Shown here: piece by piece, positions 8,676-17,233 of the stretch
Layout: every line of letters starts with the position of its first letter
Numbering within the stretch: the first letter of the stretch is position 1
Assembly (NCBI RefSeq): GCF_002929805.1
Contig: NZ_PJJM01000079.1
Coordinates: forward strand, 1 to 53,460
Length of the DNA: 53,460 nt
Origin: Cryobacterium sp. Y50
GTDB taxonomy: Bacteria; Actinomycetota; Actinomycetes; Actinomycetales; Microbacteriaceae
Direction: 5' to 3'
Notes under the pieces: model-generated
Database searches by the model: none
What the model was told of the DNA's origin: nothing
Seen by the model: the letters and a program-made list of their open reading frames with translations, nothing else
Position numbers and translations under genes: made by a program

Positions 8676-9562
8676 CCGAGCAGAGCAGGCCCCGCGATGA
8701 CGTCATTGGCACCCCAGATACAAAAGACTCGAGCGTGCTCGCTCTTAGCGATCGTCTGCGCGAACGTGCGGATCGTGCGCAACCGCGCCGCGGCATCCGC
8801 TGGACGTCGTGGATTCTCGGTGGCGGCAGCGTGCTCGCCGCGGCCGCCTTCGCGTGGCCGTTCTTCGTCGGGGCGGTGCCGGCCGACGCGCAGGTCGCCG
8901 TTCCAATCATCGCCTTCGCGCTCATTCCGGCCCTTATCGTGGCCCTCGCGCTCACCCTGGACCGCGAAATGTACATGGCCAAGACCGTCGCCCTGCTCGG
9001 CGTACTCTCTGCCGTCGGCGCCGCCGTGCGCATTGCTGGTGCCGGAGTCGGCGGGGTCGAGGCCGTCTTCGTGCTGCTCATCCTGGCCGGGCGTGTCTTC
9101 GGTGCACGCTTTGGTTTTTTGCTCGGCTTGCTCACCATTGCAGTGTCGTCGGTGCTCTGGGGTGGCTTCGGCCCGTGGACCCCGTTCCAGATGTTCGCTT
9201 GCGGGTGGGTCGGTGCCGGTGCCGGGCTGCTTCCCCGCTGGCACGCTTCCGGCTCTCAGCGGTGCCGCATCCGCTCGGAAATCGCCCTCCTGGCCGCCTA
9301 CGGCGTGGTTGCGTCTTATCTGTTTGGGCTCCTGATGAACCTCTGGTTTTGGCCATTCGCGGTGGGCAGTGGCACCGACATCTCCTATGAAGCCGCCGCC
9401 GACCCCGGCCAGAACCTGGCCTCGTTCGCGCTCTACTCACTTATCACCTCAACCCTCACCTGGGACACCGTGCGTGCCGTTACGACAGTCGTCGGCGTCG
9501 CTTTGGTCGGCCCGGCCGTGCTCGCGGCTCTGCGGCGAACGAAGATTTCTCCACGTCGTTGA
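8672..9562 (+). CDS. ECF transporter S component (substrate-binding membrane subunit)
   Basis: A 296-residue membrane protein starting at GTG 8672, which overlaps the upstream stop (GTGA). The frame is open further upstream, but that part is antisense-like sequence inside the ATPase gene. After about 45 soluble residues come six or so hydrophobic segments (SWILGGGSVLAAAAFAWPFF, PIIAFALIPALIVALALTL, VALLGVLSAVGAAVRIAGAG, a GARFGFLLGLLTIAVSSVLWGG segment and two C-terminal ones). LGxLTMFxSSxxxGGxGPWTPFQM-type sequence is typical of CbrT/EcfS-like S components. It completes a four-gene transporter with the lipoprotein and the T-A-A' fusion. The ligand cannot be read from sequence. Confidence 0.85.
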   Translation: MTEQSRPRDDVIGTPDTKDSSVLALSDRLRERADRAQPRRGIRWTSWILGGGSVLAAAAFAWPFFVGAVPADAQVAVPIIAFALIPALIVALALTLDREMYMAKTVALLGVLSAVGAAVRIAGAGVGGVEAVFVLLILAGRVFGARFGFLLGLLTIAVSSVLWGGFGPWTPFQMFACGWVGAGAGLLPRWHASGSQRCRIRSEIALLAAYGVVASYLFGLLMNLWFWPFAVGSGTDISYEAAADPGQNLASFALYSLITSTLTWDTVRAVTTVVGVALVGPAVLAALRRTKISPRR

Positions 9563-9921
9563 CCGGGCGGCCGCTGTCCCTTCCGGGAGGAGAAACGAAC
9601 GAACGTCCGCAAGATGGATACCCTTGCCGAACCCTCTAAACGTGTAACGGTCCGATACCGAGGTCTCGAATACGCAACCGTTGTGGATACTCGTCGCGAT
9701 GAACCTCGACGATGCCACACCGACCGGCCCGGCCTTCCTCGGCTCGCTGGCGCTTGCGCCGGTGTACGCCGTGATCCAGTGCAGTGAGGTTTACCTGCAC
9801 CACGCGACCCCGCCGCTGTGCAAGAGAAGTACCGGCGAACCGGCGACAGAGCCGAACCTATTCACGTGCCTGAACTCGAGCCTCGCACGTCTGACGGATG
9901 CTTCAAGGCCGTGCAATCTCA
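9563..9921. other. 359-nt intergenic region
   Basis: Lies between the convergent S-component gene and the DUF1648 gene. A plus-strand stretch at about 9680-9830 encodes LGSLALAPVYAVIQCSEVYL, which could be a remnant, but I cannot assign it and codon use does not hold up beyond it. No clear terminator seen. Confidence 0.35.
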
Positions 9922-10923
9922 TCATGGCTTGCTTCCCCTCTCCATCTTCGGCGCTCCAGCATTTCCGTCTCGAAGTGTTGCCAGCAGGGCTGCCGGCGTT
10001 TCGGGATCGTCGAGACTGATCGCGAACTGCTTCTCGTTTCGCGTCGTCACAATCAGCCCGGGCCCCTTCCTCAGAATGACAGCGGATCGACCGGGCATAA
10101 TTCGATACCCCCACCCGCCCCACTCGGTGGGTCGAAGTTCGGCGGCCTCGACAGCATCAATGGCATCTAAACGGATGCGTTTCAACGGAATCCGAAATAT
10201 CGCCGAAACCACCCGCAGACCGCGCCAATCTGCGGTCACGCGCAGCCGAACGAACGACGCAACTAAGACAATGGCGACAGTCATCACGGCTATGCCAAAG
10301 ATTTGGTCCGAAGCCCGCCCGGCAACGACCGCTGGTCCATAGATCACGGACCCGAGAACGATCAGTCCAATCGCCACCCAAAGGAACATGTTTCCCCTGA
10401 TTGTTTGGGACCAGGCACCAATGGCACTGGGCGCGAATTCGATTCGCCTCTCGACGTCCGTCGCCTCCAGCCGGGACCTTGGTGCGATAAGGAACGGGAT
10501 GATTCCGTAGCCAGCGGCGACGAATGACACGATAACCCATGCTCCGAGAACAACTTCATACGGGTCGCCGACCTGCATCGTCAGGCCAGCGGAGATCAAC
10601 CACGTGGCGGCACCCATCCCGCCGAACACTCCCAGAAAGAAATAGGCACCTCGCCTGGCCCGCGCGCTGATCCCGGGCCAGAAACTTATCGCAACCCCGG
10701 CTACGGCTGGCACGCCCGTCATTCCCAGGTTAAGAGTGAGCAGTGCTCCCACAGCCATTACGTCGTCGGCCGGCCCCGCACCCGACCAATGTGAGGCGAG
10801 CTCAGCGGGAAGGCTATCTCGCCAGACCCACCACGAGATGATCACCACCAACACCGGTACGCACAACGATGCCCCGGCCAGCACCCTCCGAACCATCTCG
10901 GCACTCACGGTCTTGTCACTCAT
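9922..10923 (-). CDS. DUF1648 membrane protein
   Basis: A 333-residue integral membrane protein. The N-terminus holds a TM segment followed by SLPAELASHWSGAGPADDVM, the hallmark LP..L..HW...G..D of DUF1648. Four to six further hydrophobic segments follow (about 55-82, 92-113, 122-146, 178-222), then a C-terminal PH-like beta domain of about 100 residues (YRIMPGRSAVILRKGPGLIV). Its ATG overlaps the stop of the GntR gene upstream (ATGA), so the two are translationally coupled. The pairing of a YtrA-type regulator with DUF1648 proteins is common in Gram-positives, often in cell-envelope stress units; the function is not known. Confidence 0.85.
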   Translation of the reverse strand: MSDKTVSAEMVRRVLAGASLCVPVLVVIISWWVWRDSLPAELASHWSGAGPADDVMAVGALLTLNLGMTGVPAVAGVAISFWPGISARARRGAYFFLGVFGGMGAATWLISAGLTMQVGDPYEVVLGAWVIVSFVAAGYGIIPFLIAPRSRLEATDVERRIEFAPSAIGAWSQTIRGNMFLWVAIGLIVLGSVIYGPAVVAGRASDQIFGIAVMTVAIVLVASFVRLRVTADWRGLRVVSAIFRIPLKRIRLDAIDAVEAAELRPTEWGGWGYRIMPGRSAVILRKGPGLIVTTRNEKQFAISLDDPETPAALLATLRDGNAGAPKMERGSKP

Positions 10924-11276
10924 GCCATTCCACCCCTCTGGATCAATCGCAAAATGTCTGACTGGGTCAACCCCAGCTTTCGCGCCTCGTGCATCAACTG
11001 AGCCGCCAGCTCAGTCACGTGAATAAGCCCGGCGCCAGCATCCTTGCGCACGAACGCCCCGCGCCCCTGACGCATCTCAATCACCTCGTCGTTTCGGAGC
11101 TCCGCATATGCGCGCAACACCGTGTGCATGTTCACTCGCAAGGACTTCGCCAGATCACGTGCCGGAGGCAGCCGGTCCCCCGGCCTCAGGTCACCGCTCA
11201 CTACCCCGGAACGCACCTGCACGGCAATCTGCTCCGCCAGCGATACCGACGAAGATGCATCCACCACGAACAACAT
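10920..11276 (-). CDS. YtrA-type GntR family transcriptional regulator
   Basis: A 118-residue short GntR protein. The winged helix covers residues about 8-75 (LAEQIAVQVRSGVVSGDLRPG, LPPARDLAKSLRVNMHTVLRAY), and the short helical tail typical of YtrA follows (GLTQSDILRLIQRGGMA), with no large effector domain. I start at ATG 11276 because the family begins here; the frame is open upstream to 11456 but that part is unrelated. No ribosome binding site precedes the ATG. A perfect 14-bp palindrome lies 2 nt upstream, so autoregulation is very likely. Co-operonic with the DUF1648 gene. Confidence 0.88.
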   Translation of the reverse strand: MLFVVDASSSVSLAEQIAVQVRSGVVSGDLRPGDRLPPARDLAKSLRVNMHTVLRAYAELRNDEVIEMRQGRGAFVRKDAGAGLIHVTELAAQLMHEARKLGLTQSDILRLIQRGGMA

Positions 11277-11278
11277 GT

Positions 11279-11292
11279 TAGTAACGTTACTA
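11279..11292. promoter_or_regulatory. perfect 14-bp palindromic operator of the GntR gene
   Basis: TAGTAACGTTACTA is a perfect palindrome placed 2 nt before the start codon of the GntR gene. On the minus strand TTATTT-N17-TAGTAA gives a plausible promoter whose -10 box lies inside the palindrome. The predicted transcript would start within a few bases of the ATG. Confidence 0.7.
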
Positions 11293-11430
11293 GAACAATC
11301 GAGCTTATGAAATAACAACGCCCTGTGGTCGAGAGCCGATGCATCCAACTGCCGACGTCTCACGTAACATCGCACCACCGAAATACAGCGCCTTTGACAA
11401 TAGTGTGTGGCACACAGCAACGTGAGCAGC

Positions 11431-11703
11431 ATGAACGATGCCGATACTCTCGACACCCATTTGCAGGAGGTGCGCCGTGGAACCGTGGTGCTCGCCTGTC
11501 TACAGCTTCTCTAGACAGCTGGATACGGCTACAAGCTGCTGGAAAAACTAGGGTATCTGACCAGCGAATGGAATACCGAAGAGGCCCGGCCGCGGAAGTT
11601 CTACTGCACTTCGTCCGCTGGCATCCGTCTCGCCACGACCCTCACCGCCAAATAGCATTCGCTAACCACCGCGCTCGCGTCCCTTACCGAAACGGAGACC
11701 TGA
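11431..11703 (+). pseudogene. PadR family regulator, inactivated
   Basis: Translating from ATG 11431 gives DTLDTHLQEVRRGTVVLACL, then TAG at 11512, then TAGYGYKLLEKL joined directly to GYLTSEWNTEEARPRKFYCT, a second TAG at 11653, and HSLTTALASLTETET to the stop at 11701-11703. This is the backbone of a standard actinobacterial PadR repressor, but it carries two nonsense codons (the second at the usual EWHAL tryptophan, TGG to TAG) and lacks about 20 codons in the wing between LLEKL and LLTSEW. All three lesions are in the same reading frame. The intact partner membrane gene normally follows, as here at 11705. Confidence 0.85.
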
Positions 11704-11704
11704 G

Positions 11705-12205
11705 ATGACCGCCACACTCACCCAGCGCTACATCACCGCGACGACTAAAAACCTCGGCGCAGCAGCGGAAGGTGACGTGCGGGCTGAACTCGAAGCGTCT
11801 AATGCGGACGCCCTCGACGCTCGAATCGAACAAGGCGTGCAGCGAGCGGATGCCGAACGCGCGGTGTTGACCGAGCTCGGCGACCCCGCGCTCCTCGCCG
11901 CTGGCTACGGCGACCGCCCGCTGCACCTGATCGGCCCCCGGCACTACCTCACTTGGGCGCGGCTACTCAGGATTCTTCTCACTACCCTTCCACTAATCAC
12001 CTTCATCGGCGCCGCTCTTGTGGAATCATTCTCGAATGATTCCATCGGCGAGATCATCGCCACCGGGATCCCCGCTGGGCTTTCCGTCGGCGTGCCTGTC
12101 GCCTTCTGGGTAACCCTCGTCTTCGCCGTCCTCGAGCGCATTGGTATCACCACCGCAGCTCACTGGAACGTGGATCACCTCCGGAGCAGCGAAGTAGTCA
12201 CGTGA
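11705..12205 (+). CDS. permease prefix domain protein, N-terminal half of a split gene
   Basis: A 166-residue protein with the permease prefix domain 1 (LTQRYITATTKNLG... to ALLAAGYGDRPLHLIGPRHY, residues about 6-80) and two hydrophobic segments (about 92-108 and 121-143). These proteins accompany PadR repressors and are usually a single chain of about 320 residues. Here the frame closes at 12205, and the expected continuation runs on in another frame from GTG 12202. It begins one nucleotide after the dead PadR gene. Most likely a frameshifted gene, though the GTGA overlap could still allow both halves to be made. Confidence 0.7.
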   Translation: MTATLTQRYITATTKNLGAAAEGDVRAELEASNADALDARIEQGVQRADAERAVLTELGDPALLAAGYGDRPLHLIGPRHYLTWARLLRILLTTLPLITFIGAALVESFSNDSIGEIIATGIPAGLSVGVPVAFWVTLVFAVLERIGITTAAHWNVDHLRSSEVVT

Positions 12206-12654
12206 ACCATGGAGACTTCATTGCCTCACTCACTGTCCTCACCCTCGTGGCAGTGGCGGTGCTCTGGGATAGCCTCGAAGGCTCGGCACGCTTGGACGCC
12301 GAACCGATAGCGATCCTCAACCCGGCTCTGTGGCCCTGGTCGATCAGCGGACTGTACGTCTTGATAGCAGCGCGGGCGGCGCTATCGATCAAGATCTTTA
12401 TTGCCGGGCACTGGACCACAGCCATGGCGATCGTGAATACCACCCTGGCCATCCTGTTCATGAGCCTGATGACCACCCTCCTCGGGAGGGGCGAACTGAT
12501 CAACCCGGAATTGATTCTGGCTGCCACCGAGTACAGTGCAAGCACTGACATGCCGCGAAGCCTGGCACTGATCGCTGGTTTTACGATTGTCGGATTCGCA
12601 AGCTGGAGTATCGCTATCGGTTGGCGCAGGACAGCTCGAACATCCAACCGCTAA
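12202..12654 (+). CDS. membrane protein, C-terminal half of the split permease-prefix gene
   Basis: A 150-residue membrane segment starting at GTG 12202, overlapping the upstream stop. It begins GDFIASLTVLTLVAVAVLWD and contains LNPALWPWSISGLYVLIAAR, HWTTAMAIVNTTLAILFM, RGELINPELI and a final TM helix near 130. These match the second half of full-length PadR-partner proteins, which continue directly from the prefix domain. Together with the upstream 166 residues the sum (316) equals the usual full length. I interpret it as the distal half after a frameshift near 12200. Confidence 0.65.
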   Translation: MNHGDFIASLTVLTLVAVAVLWDSLEGSARLDAEPIAILNPALWPWSISGLYVLIAARAALSIKIFIAGHWTTAMAIVNTTLAILFMSLMTTLLGRGELINPELILAATEYSASTDMPRSLALIAGFTIVGFASWSIAIGWRRTARTSNR

Positions 12655-12790
12655 ACGGTAGCTTGACCCCAGAATGCATGACCGGGTGCTTAGAGTTGCC
12701 AACAACCAAGGCGCTACTCTTCAAGAATGCCCTCGTAGTCAAGCAATCTAGGGCAACAGCTACCGCGCCGTTCAACCCACCGCCGCTCAC

Positions 12791-15700
12791 CTAAACCGAG
12801 AAGTACTTCGCCTCGGGGTGGTGAAACACGAACGCGTCGGTCGACTGTTCGGGGTGCAGTTGGAGTTCCTCCGACAGAACCACCCCCATCCGCTCCGGCT
12901 TGAGAAGTTCGACCACCTTGCGTCGGTCCTCCATCTCGGGGCAGGCCGGATAGCCGAGCGAGAAGCGGGCTCCGCGATACTCCAGCTTGAACATGCCGGC
13001 GATGTCGCTCGGGTCTTCGCCGCCCACACCGAATTCCGAGCGGATGCGCGAGTGCCAGTACTCAGCAAGCGCCTCGGTCAGTTGCATGGTCAGCCCGTTG
13101 AGTTCCATGTAGTCGCGGTACTGGTTCTCAGCGAACATTTTGGCCGTGACCTCGTCGACGTGGGCCCCGGCGGTGACAAGCTGGAGGGCGACGACATCCG
13201 TTTGCCCGGTCGCGCGTCCGCGCACGAAGTCGGCCAGGCACAGGTGCTTGTCGCGGCGCTGCCGAGGAAAGCTGAACCGCAACCGGTCGGTGCCGAGCTC
13301 GCCGCCGGAACCGCCGTCGGGAGCGAGCAGACCGGCCCGGCCGACCAAACCAGTGGGGTCGTCGCCGTGGTGCAGCACGACCATGTCGTCGCCCTCGGCA
13401 ACGACGGGGAAGTAGCCGTAGGCCACCGAGGCATCGAGCATTCCCTCGCCCAGGATACGGTCAAGCCAGTAACGCAAACGGGGACGCCCGACGGTGTCGA
13501 CGAGTTCCTGGTAGCTGGCGCCGTCTTCGGCGCGGCTCGGCTTGAGCCCCCACTGCCCCATGAATGTAGCGCGTTCGTCCAGAAACGCGGAGAAGTCGGC
13601 GAGGGCAACGCCCTTGACGATGCGGGTGCCCCAGAACGGCGGCACCGGAATCGGGTTGTCGGCAGCGACCTGGGAACGCCCGGGCATCTCCTCCGGCTCG
13701 GTGAGGGTGAGCAGGCTTTTCTTGTGAATGCGCTTCTTGAGCGCCGGCAGACCCACCGAAAGAGGGTCGGCGCCGCGGGCGATGGCCACGAGCGGTTCCA
13801 TCAGGGCTAGGCCCTCGAAAGCGTCACGGGCGTAACGCACCTGCCCGGCGAAGACGCTATCGAGGTCGTCCTCGACGTACGAGCGGGTGAGGGCGGCCCC
13901 GCCGAGCAGAACGGGCCATTTACCGGCGAGTCCGCGCGACTCGAGTTCGAGCAGGTTCTCTTTCATAACCACGGTCGACTTCACAAGCAGTCCGCTCATG
14001 CCGATGACATCGGCGTTGTTCTCCTCGGCAACACGAATGAACTCGTTGATCGGTTGCTTGATACCGATATTGATCACGTCGTAACCGTTGTTGGTCAGGA
14101 TGATATCGACGAGGTTCTTACCGATGTCATGCACGTCGCCGCGCACGGTGCCGAGCACGATCGTGCCCTTGCCGGCCGCTTCGGATTTCTCCATGTGCGG
14201 CTCAAGCAGGGCGACGGCGGCCTTCATCACCTCGGCGGATTGCAGCACGAACGGCAGTTGCATCTCGCCACTGCCGAAGCGGGCACCGACGACCTGCATG
14301 CCAACGAGCAGGTGCACGTTGACGATATCGAGGGCACTCAATCCCCCGGCTCGAGCAAGGTCGAGGTCAGCCTCGAGACCCTTGGCCTCACCGTCGATGA
14401 TGCGTCGTTCCAGGCGTTCGCCCACCGGAAGGGCGGCGAGTTCGGCGGCGCGCTCGTCTTTCAGGGCGGCGGAGTCGACGCCGGCGAACAGGTCGAGCAG
14501 GGCCACCAACGGATCGTAGGTGAGGGTTCCCTCGGCGTCGTATTCGCGGCGGTCCCAGACCAGGTCAAGGGCAACCTTGCGGCGGTCGGCGGGCACCGAG
14601 GCGAGCGGCACGATCTTGGCCGAGTTGACGATGGCCGAGTCAAGGCCGGCCTCCGTGGCTTCGTGCAGAAAGACCGAGTTCAGCACCGAACGGGCGGCGG
14701 GGTTGAGCCCGAACGACACGTTCGAGACGCCGAGTGTGGTGTGGATGCCGGGATACTTGGCCTTGATCTGCCGAATAGCGTCGATGGTCTCGATGCCGTC
14801 GCGGCGGGTTTCTTCCTGGCCGGTCGCGATGGGAAAGGTCAACGCGTCGACGATGATGTCTTCGACCCGCATACCCCACACGTTCACGAGGGTGTCGACC
14901 AGGCGGGTGGCGATGCGCACCTTGTGTTCGGCGGTGCGGGCCTGGCCCTCTTCGTCGATGGTGAGGGCGATCACGGCGGCGCCGTGCTCCTTGACGAGCG
15001 GCATGATTCGGCCAAACCGTGACGTGGGTCCCTCTCCGTCTTCGAAGTTGACCGAGTTCACGACCGGCCGGCCGCCAATCAGTTCCATGCCGGCTTGCAA
15101 CACGGCGGGCTCGGTGGAGTCGACGACGAGCGGCAGGGTCGAAGCGCTGGCCAGTCGGGAGACCACCTGCTTCATATCGGCGACGCCGTCACGGCCTACA
15201 TAGTCGATGCAGACGTCAAGCAGGTGGGCGCCGTCACGCACCTGGCTGCGCGCGATATCGACGCAGTCGCCCCAGTTTTCAGCGAGCATGGCATCGCGAA
15301 AAGCCCGGGAGCCGTTGGCGTTGGTGCGTTCCCCGATGGCGAGAAAGGCGCTGTCTTGGTCGAAACTGACGTGCTGGTACAGACTTGCGACACCCGGGTC
15401 TTGTTCGAGGGTGCGGGGTTTCACCGTGACACCACGCAACCGTTCGACCACCGCGGTCATGTGTGCGGGGGTCGTGCCGCAGCATCCGCCGACCAGGCCC
15501 AGCCCGAACTCTTTCACGAACTGTTCGTGCGCCATGGCCAGCTGGTCGGGCGTCAGCGGATAGCTCGCGCCGGTCTTCGTCAGTTGGGGCAGGCCCGCGT
15601 TGGGCATACAGATGACGGGCACGCGCGAAAACTTCGAGAGGTGACGCAGGTGCTCGCTCATCTCGGTCGGCCCGGTCGCACAGTTCAAGCCGATAGCGTC

Positions 15701-16414
15701 GATGCCGAGTGGCTCGAGCGCGGTCAGCGCGGCGCCGATCTCGCTGCCCATCAGCATGGTTCCGGTGGTCTCCACCGTCACCTCGACGAAAATCGGCAAG
15801 CGGATGCCGGTCTCGCTAATGGCCTGCTTGCATCCGTTCACCGCGCTCTTGGTCTGCAGCAGGTCCTGCGAGGTCTCGATGAGGAAGGCGTCAGCGCCAC
15901 CACTGATCAGGCCAAGCGCCTGCTCGGCGAAGGTAGCCTTGAGGTTGGCATAGGTGGTGTGGCCAAGGCTGGGCAGCTTGGTGCCGGGGCCCATCGAGCC
16001 GAGGACCCAGCGCACCCGGCCGTCCCGCGCTTCGAAAGCTTCAACGCTGGCGCGGGCGATCTCGGCGCCGAGCCGAGCGAGCTCTTCGATGCGATCTTCG
16101 ATTCCGTAGTCCGAGAGGTTCGACCAGTTCGCACCGAAGGTGTTGGTCTCGATGGCGTCGATGCCGGTTTCGAGGTAGACGTCGTGAATGGCCGCGATGA
16201 TGTCGGGCCGGCTCACGTTGAGGATCTCGTTGCAGCCCTCGAGCTGCTGGTAGTCGTCGAGGGTGGGGTTGTGCTCCTGCAGCATGGTGCCCATGGCGCC
16301 GTCGGCGATGACGACGCTGGAAGTGACGGCATCCAGCAGCGCTTGGGATCGAGCCGGGCGCGCCGCAGCGATGGAGGTTTCAGCGACAGTAGTTCGCACA
16401 GTGCTCATGCGCAC
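12791..16414 (-). CDS. metH: cobalamin-dependent methionine synthase
   Basis: A full-length 1207-residue MetH, which methylates homocysteine from methyltetrahydrofolate through methylcobalamin. Domains in order: homocysteine methyltransferase with zinc site GLVGGCCGTTPAHM near residue 310; pterin-binding domain (IGERTNANGSRAFRDAML near 375); cap and B12 domain with VRGDVHDIGKNLVDIILTN near 760, whose His is the lower cobalt ligand; and the C-terminal AdoMet activation domain ending EAKYFSV. Start could be ATG 16414 or 16408. It needs cobalamin, which makes the ECF transporter at 6120-9562 an interesting but unproven neighbour. No B12 riboswitch was found upstream. Confidence 0.97.
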   Translation of the reverse strand: MRMSTVRTTVAETSIAAARPARSQALLDAVTSSVVIADGAMGTMLQEHNPTLDDYQQLEGCNEILNVSRPDIIAAIHDVYLETGIDAIETNTFGANWSNLSDYGIEDRIEELARLGAEIARASVEAFEARDGRVRWVLGSMGPGTKLPSLGHTTYANLKATFAEQALGLISGGADAFLIETSQDLLQTKSAVNGCKQAISETGIRLPIFVEVTVETTGTMLMGSEIGAALTALEPLGIDAIGLNCATGPTEMSEHLRHLSKFSRVPVICMPNAGLPQLTKTGASYPLTPDQLAMAHEQFVKEFGLGLVGGCCGTTPAHMTAVVERLRGVTVKPRTLEQDPGVASLYQHVSFDQDSAFLAIGERTNANGSRAFRDAMLAENWGDCVDIARSQVRDGAHLLDVCIDYVGRDGVADMKQVVSRLASASTLPLVVDSTEPAVLQAGMELIGGRPVVNSVNFEDGEGPTSRFGRIMPLVKEHGAAVIALTIDEEGQARTAEHKVRIATRLVDTLVNVWGMRVEDIIVDALTFPIATGQEETRRDGIETIDAIRQIKAKYPGIHTTLGVSNVSFGLNPAARSVLNSVFLHEATEAGLDSAIVNSAKIVPLASVPADRRKVALDLVWDRREYDAEGTLTYDPLVALLDLFAGVDSAALKDERAAELAALPVGERLERRIIDGEAKGLEADLDLARAGGLSALDIVNVHLLVGMQVVGARFGSGEMQLPFVLQSAEVMKAAVALLEPHMEKSEAAGKGTIVLGTVRGDVHDIGKNLVDIILTNNGYDVINIGIKQPINEFIRVAEENNADVIGMSGLLVKSTVVMKENLLELESRGLAGKWPVLLGGAALTRSYVEDDLDSVFAGQVRYARDAFEGLALMEPLVAIARGADPLSVGLPALKKRIHKKSLLTLTEPEEMPGRSQVAADNPIPVPPFWGTRIVKGVALADFSAFLDERATFMGQWGLKPSRAEDGASYQELVDTVGRPRLRYWLDRILGEGMLDASVAYGYFPVVAEGDDMVVLHHGDDPTGLVGRAGLLAPDGGSGGELGTDRLRFSFPRQRRDKHLCLADFVRGRATGQTDVVALQLVTAGAHVDEVTAKMFAENQYRDYMELNGLTMQLTEALAEYWHSRIRSEFGVGGEDPSDIAGMFKLEYRGARFSLGYPACPEMEDRRKVVELLKPERMGVVLSEELQLHPEQSTDAFVFHHPEAKYFSV

Positions 16415-16738
16415 AGCTTAACTGCGCGCACCGACACTCCGAGGCGGGGGCGTAACGATTCTTAGCGTGCGGGCCCGGGCCCGATGAATCTGCTTGATTC
16501 GAGAACACAACATCTACGTGGAGCCAGGGCCCGCTCGATGAATGGTGGTCGTACCGTGTGCACGACACCGGTACTGGAGCCCCCGCGTTGCCACCCATTA
16601 TCGAGCAATGCCCTGGCCGATCCTCCCCCGAGGACCCACGTTAGACATGTCTATCGTAACTCTATCTGGGCCCGGTACATACTCGCGCTGGTCAATCCCA
16701 CTGAGGGGTAGGCTAAACGAGCTAGTAGGGGGTATTGC
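16415..16738. promoter_or_regulatory. 324-nt divergent intergenic region with a 12-bp palindrome
   Basis: Separates metH from the peptidase unit. A perfect palindrome TAGACATGTCTA lies at 16642-16653, about 85 nt upstream of the ImmA-like gene, with TTAGAC-N16-TATCTG (16641-16668) overlapping it as a possible promoter. TAGGGGG just before ATG 16739 is the ribosome binding site. The palindrome is a candidate operator for the HTH protein of this unit. Confidence 0.5.
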
Positions 16739-17233
16739 ATGAGCTACGAATCACGGCAGAAACGGGCACACACGATAGTGTCTGACCTCGGTCTTCCCCG
16801 CCCACTGACGGCTGAATTGCTGCACCGGCACATGGAATCGATGCGCGGTAAGAAGATCGTGGTGCAAAGCGCAACCCCCAGCATGCTTGAGGCGGGGCTC
16901 TGCGGGCTGTGGATTGCCGTGGCCGGGGAGGATTTTGAGCGCATTTATCATGCACCGACCACCTCCCTGGTGCACCGTCAGCAGTTCATCAATCACGAGT
17001 TCGGCCACATGATTCTCAATCAGAAACAAGAGCTGCTCTCGGTGGAGCGAGTCGCGCTGCTCGCTCCGCTGATTCCAATGGATGCCATCACATACGCGCT
17101 CTCGCGCAGCCAGTTCACCGATGAGCAGGAAGCACTGGCCGAGGCCATCGGCGATCGACTGGCCCTCATCATTCTCGAGGATGCGCCAGAGGCTGCCCAC
17201 GGCACCCGCACCGGATTCGGTCGGGTTCTCTAG
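16739..17233 (+). CDS. ImmA/IrrE-type zinc metalloendopeptidase
   Basis: A 164-residue protein with the zinc-protease motif HEFGH at 86-90, preceded by RIYHAPTTSLVHRQQFIN and followed by a helical tail containing EQEALAEAIGDRLALII. ImmA/IrrE peptidases usually cleave or destabilise an XRE-type repressor encoded next to them. Here an HTH protein is encoded two genes downstream, in the same coupled unit. The next gene starts at a GTG overlapping the stop (TAGTG). Target cleavage is inferred from family behaviour. Confidence 0.88.
   Translation: MSYESRQKRAHTIVSDLGLPRPLTAELLHRHMESMRGKKIVVQSATPSMLEAGLCGLWIAVAGEDFERIYHAPTTSLVHRQQFINHEFGHMILNQKQELLSVERVALLAPLIPMDAITYALSRSQFTDEQEALAEAIGDRLALIILEDAPEAAHGTRTGFGRVL

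Noticed and set aside
12818..16465. Three long plus-strand frames across metH
   Set aside because: All lie antisense to an unambiguous full-length MetH and show no domain.
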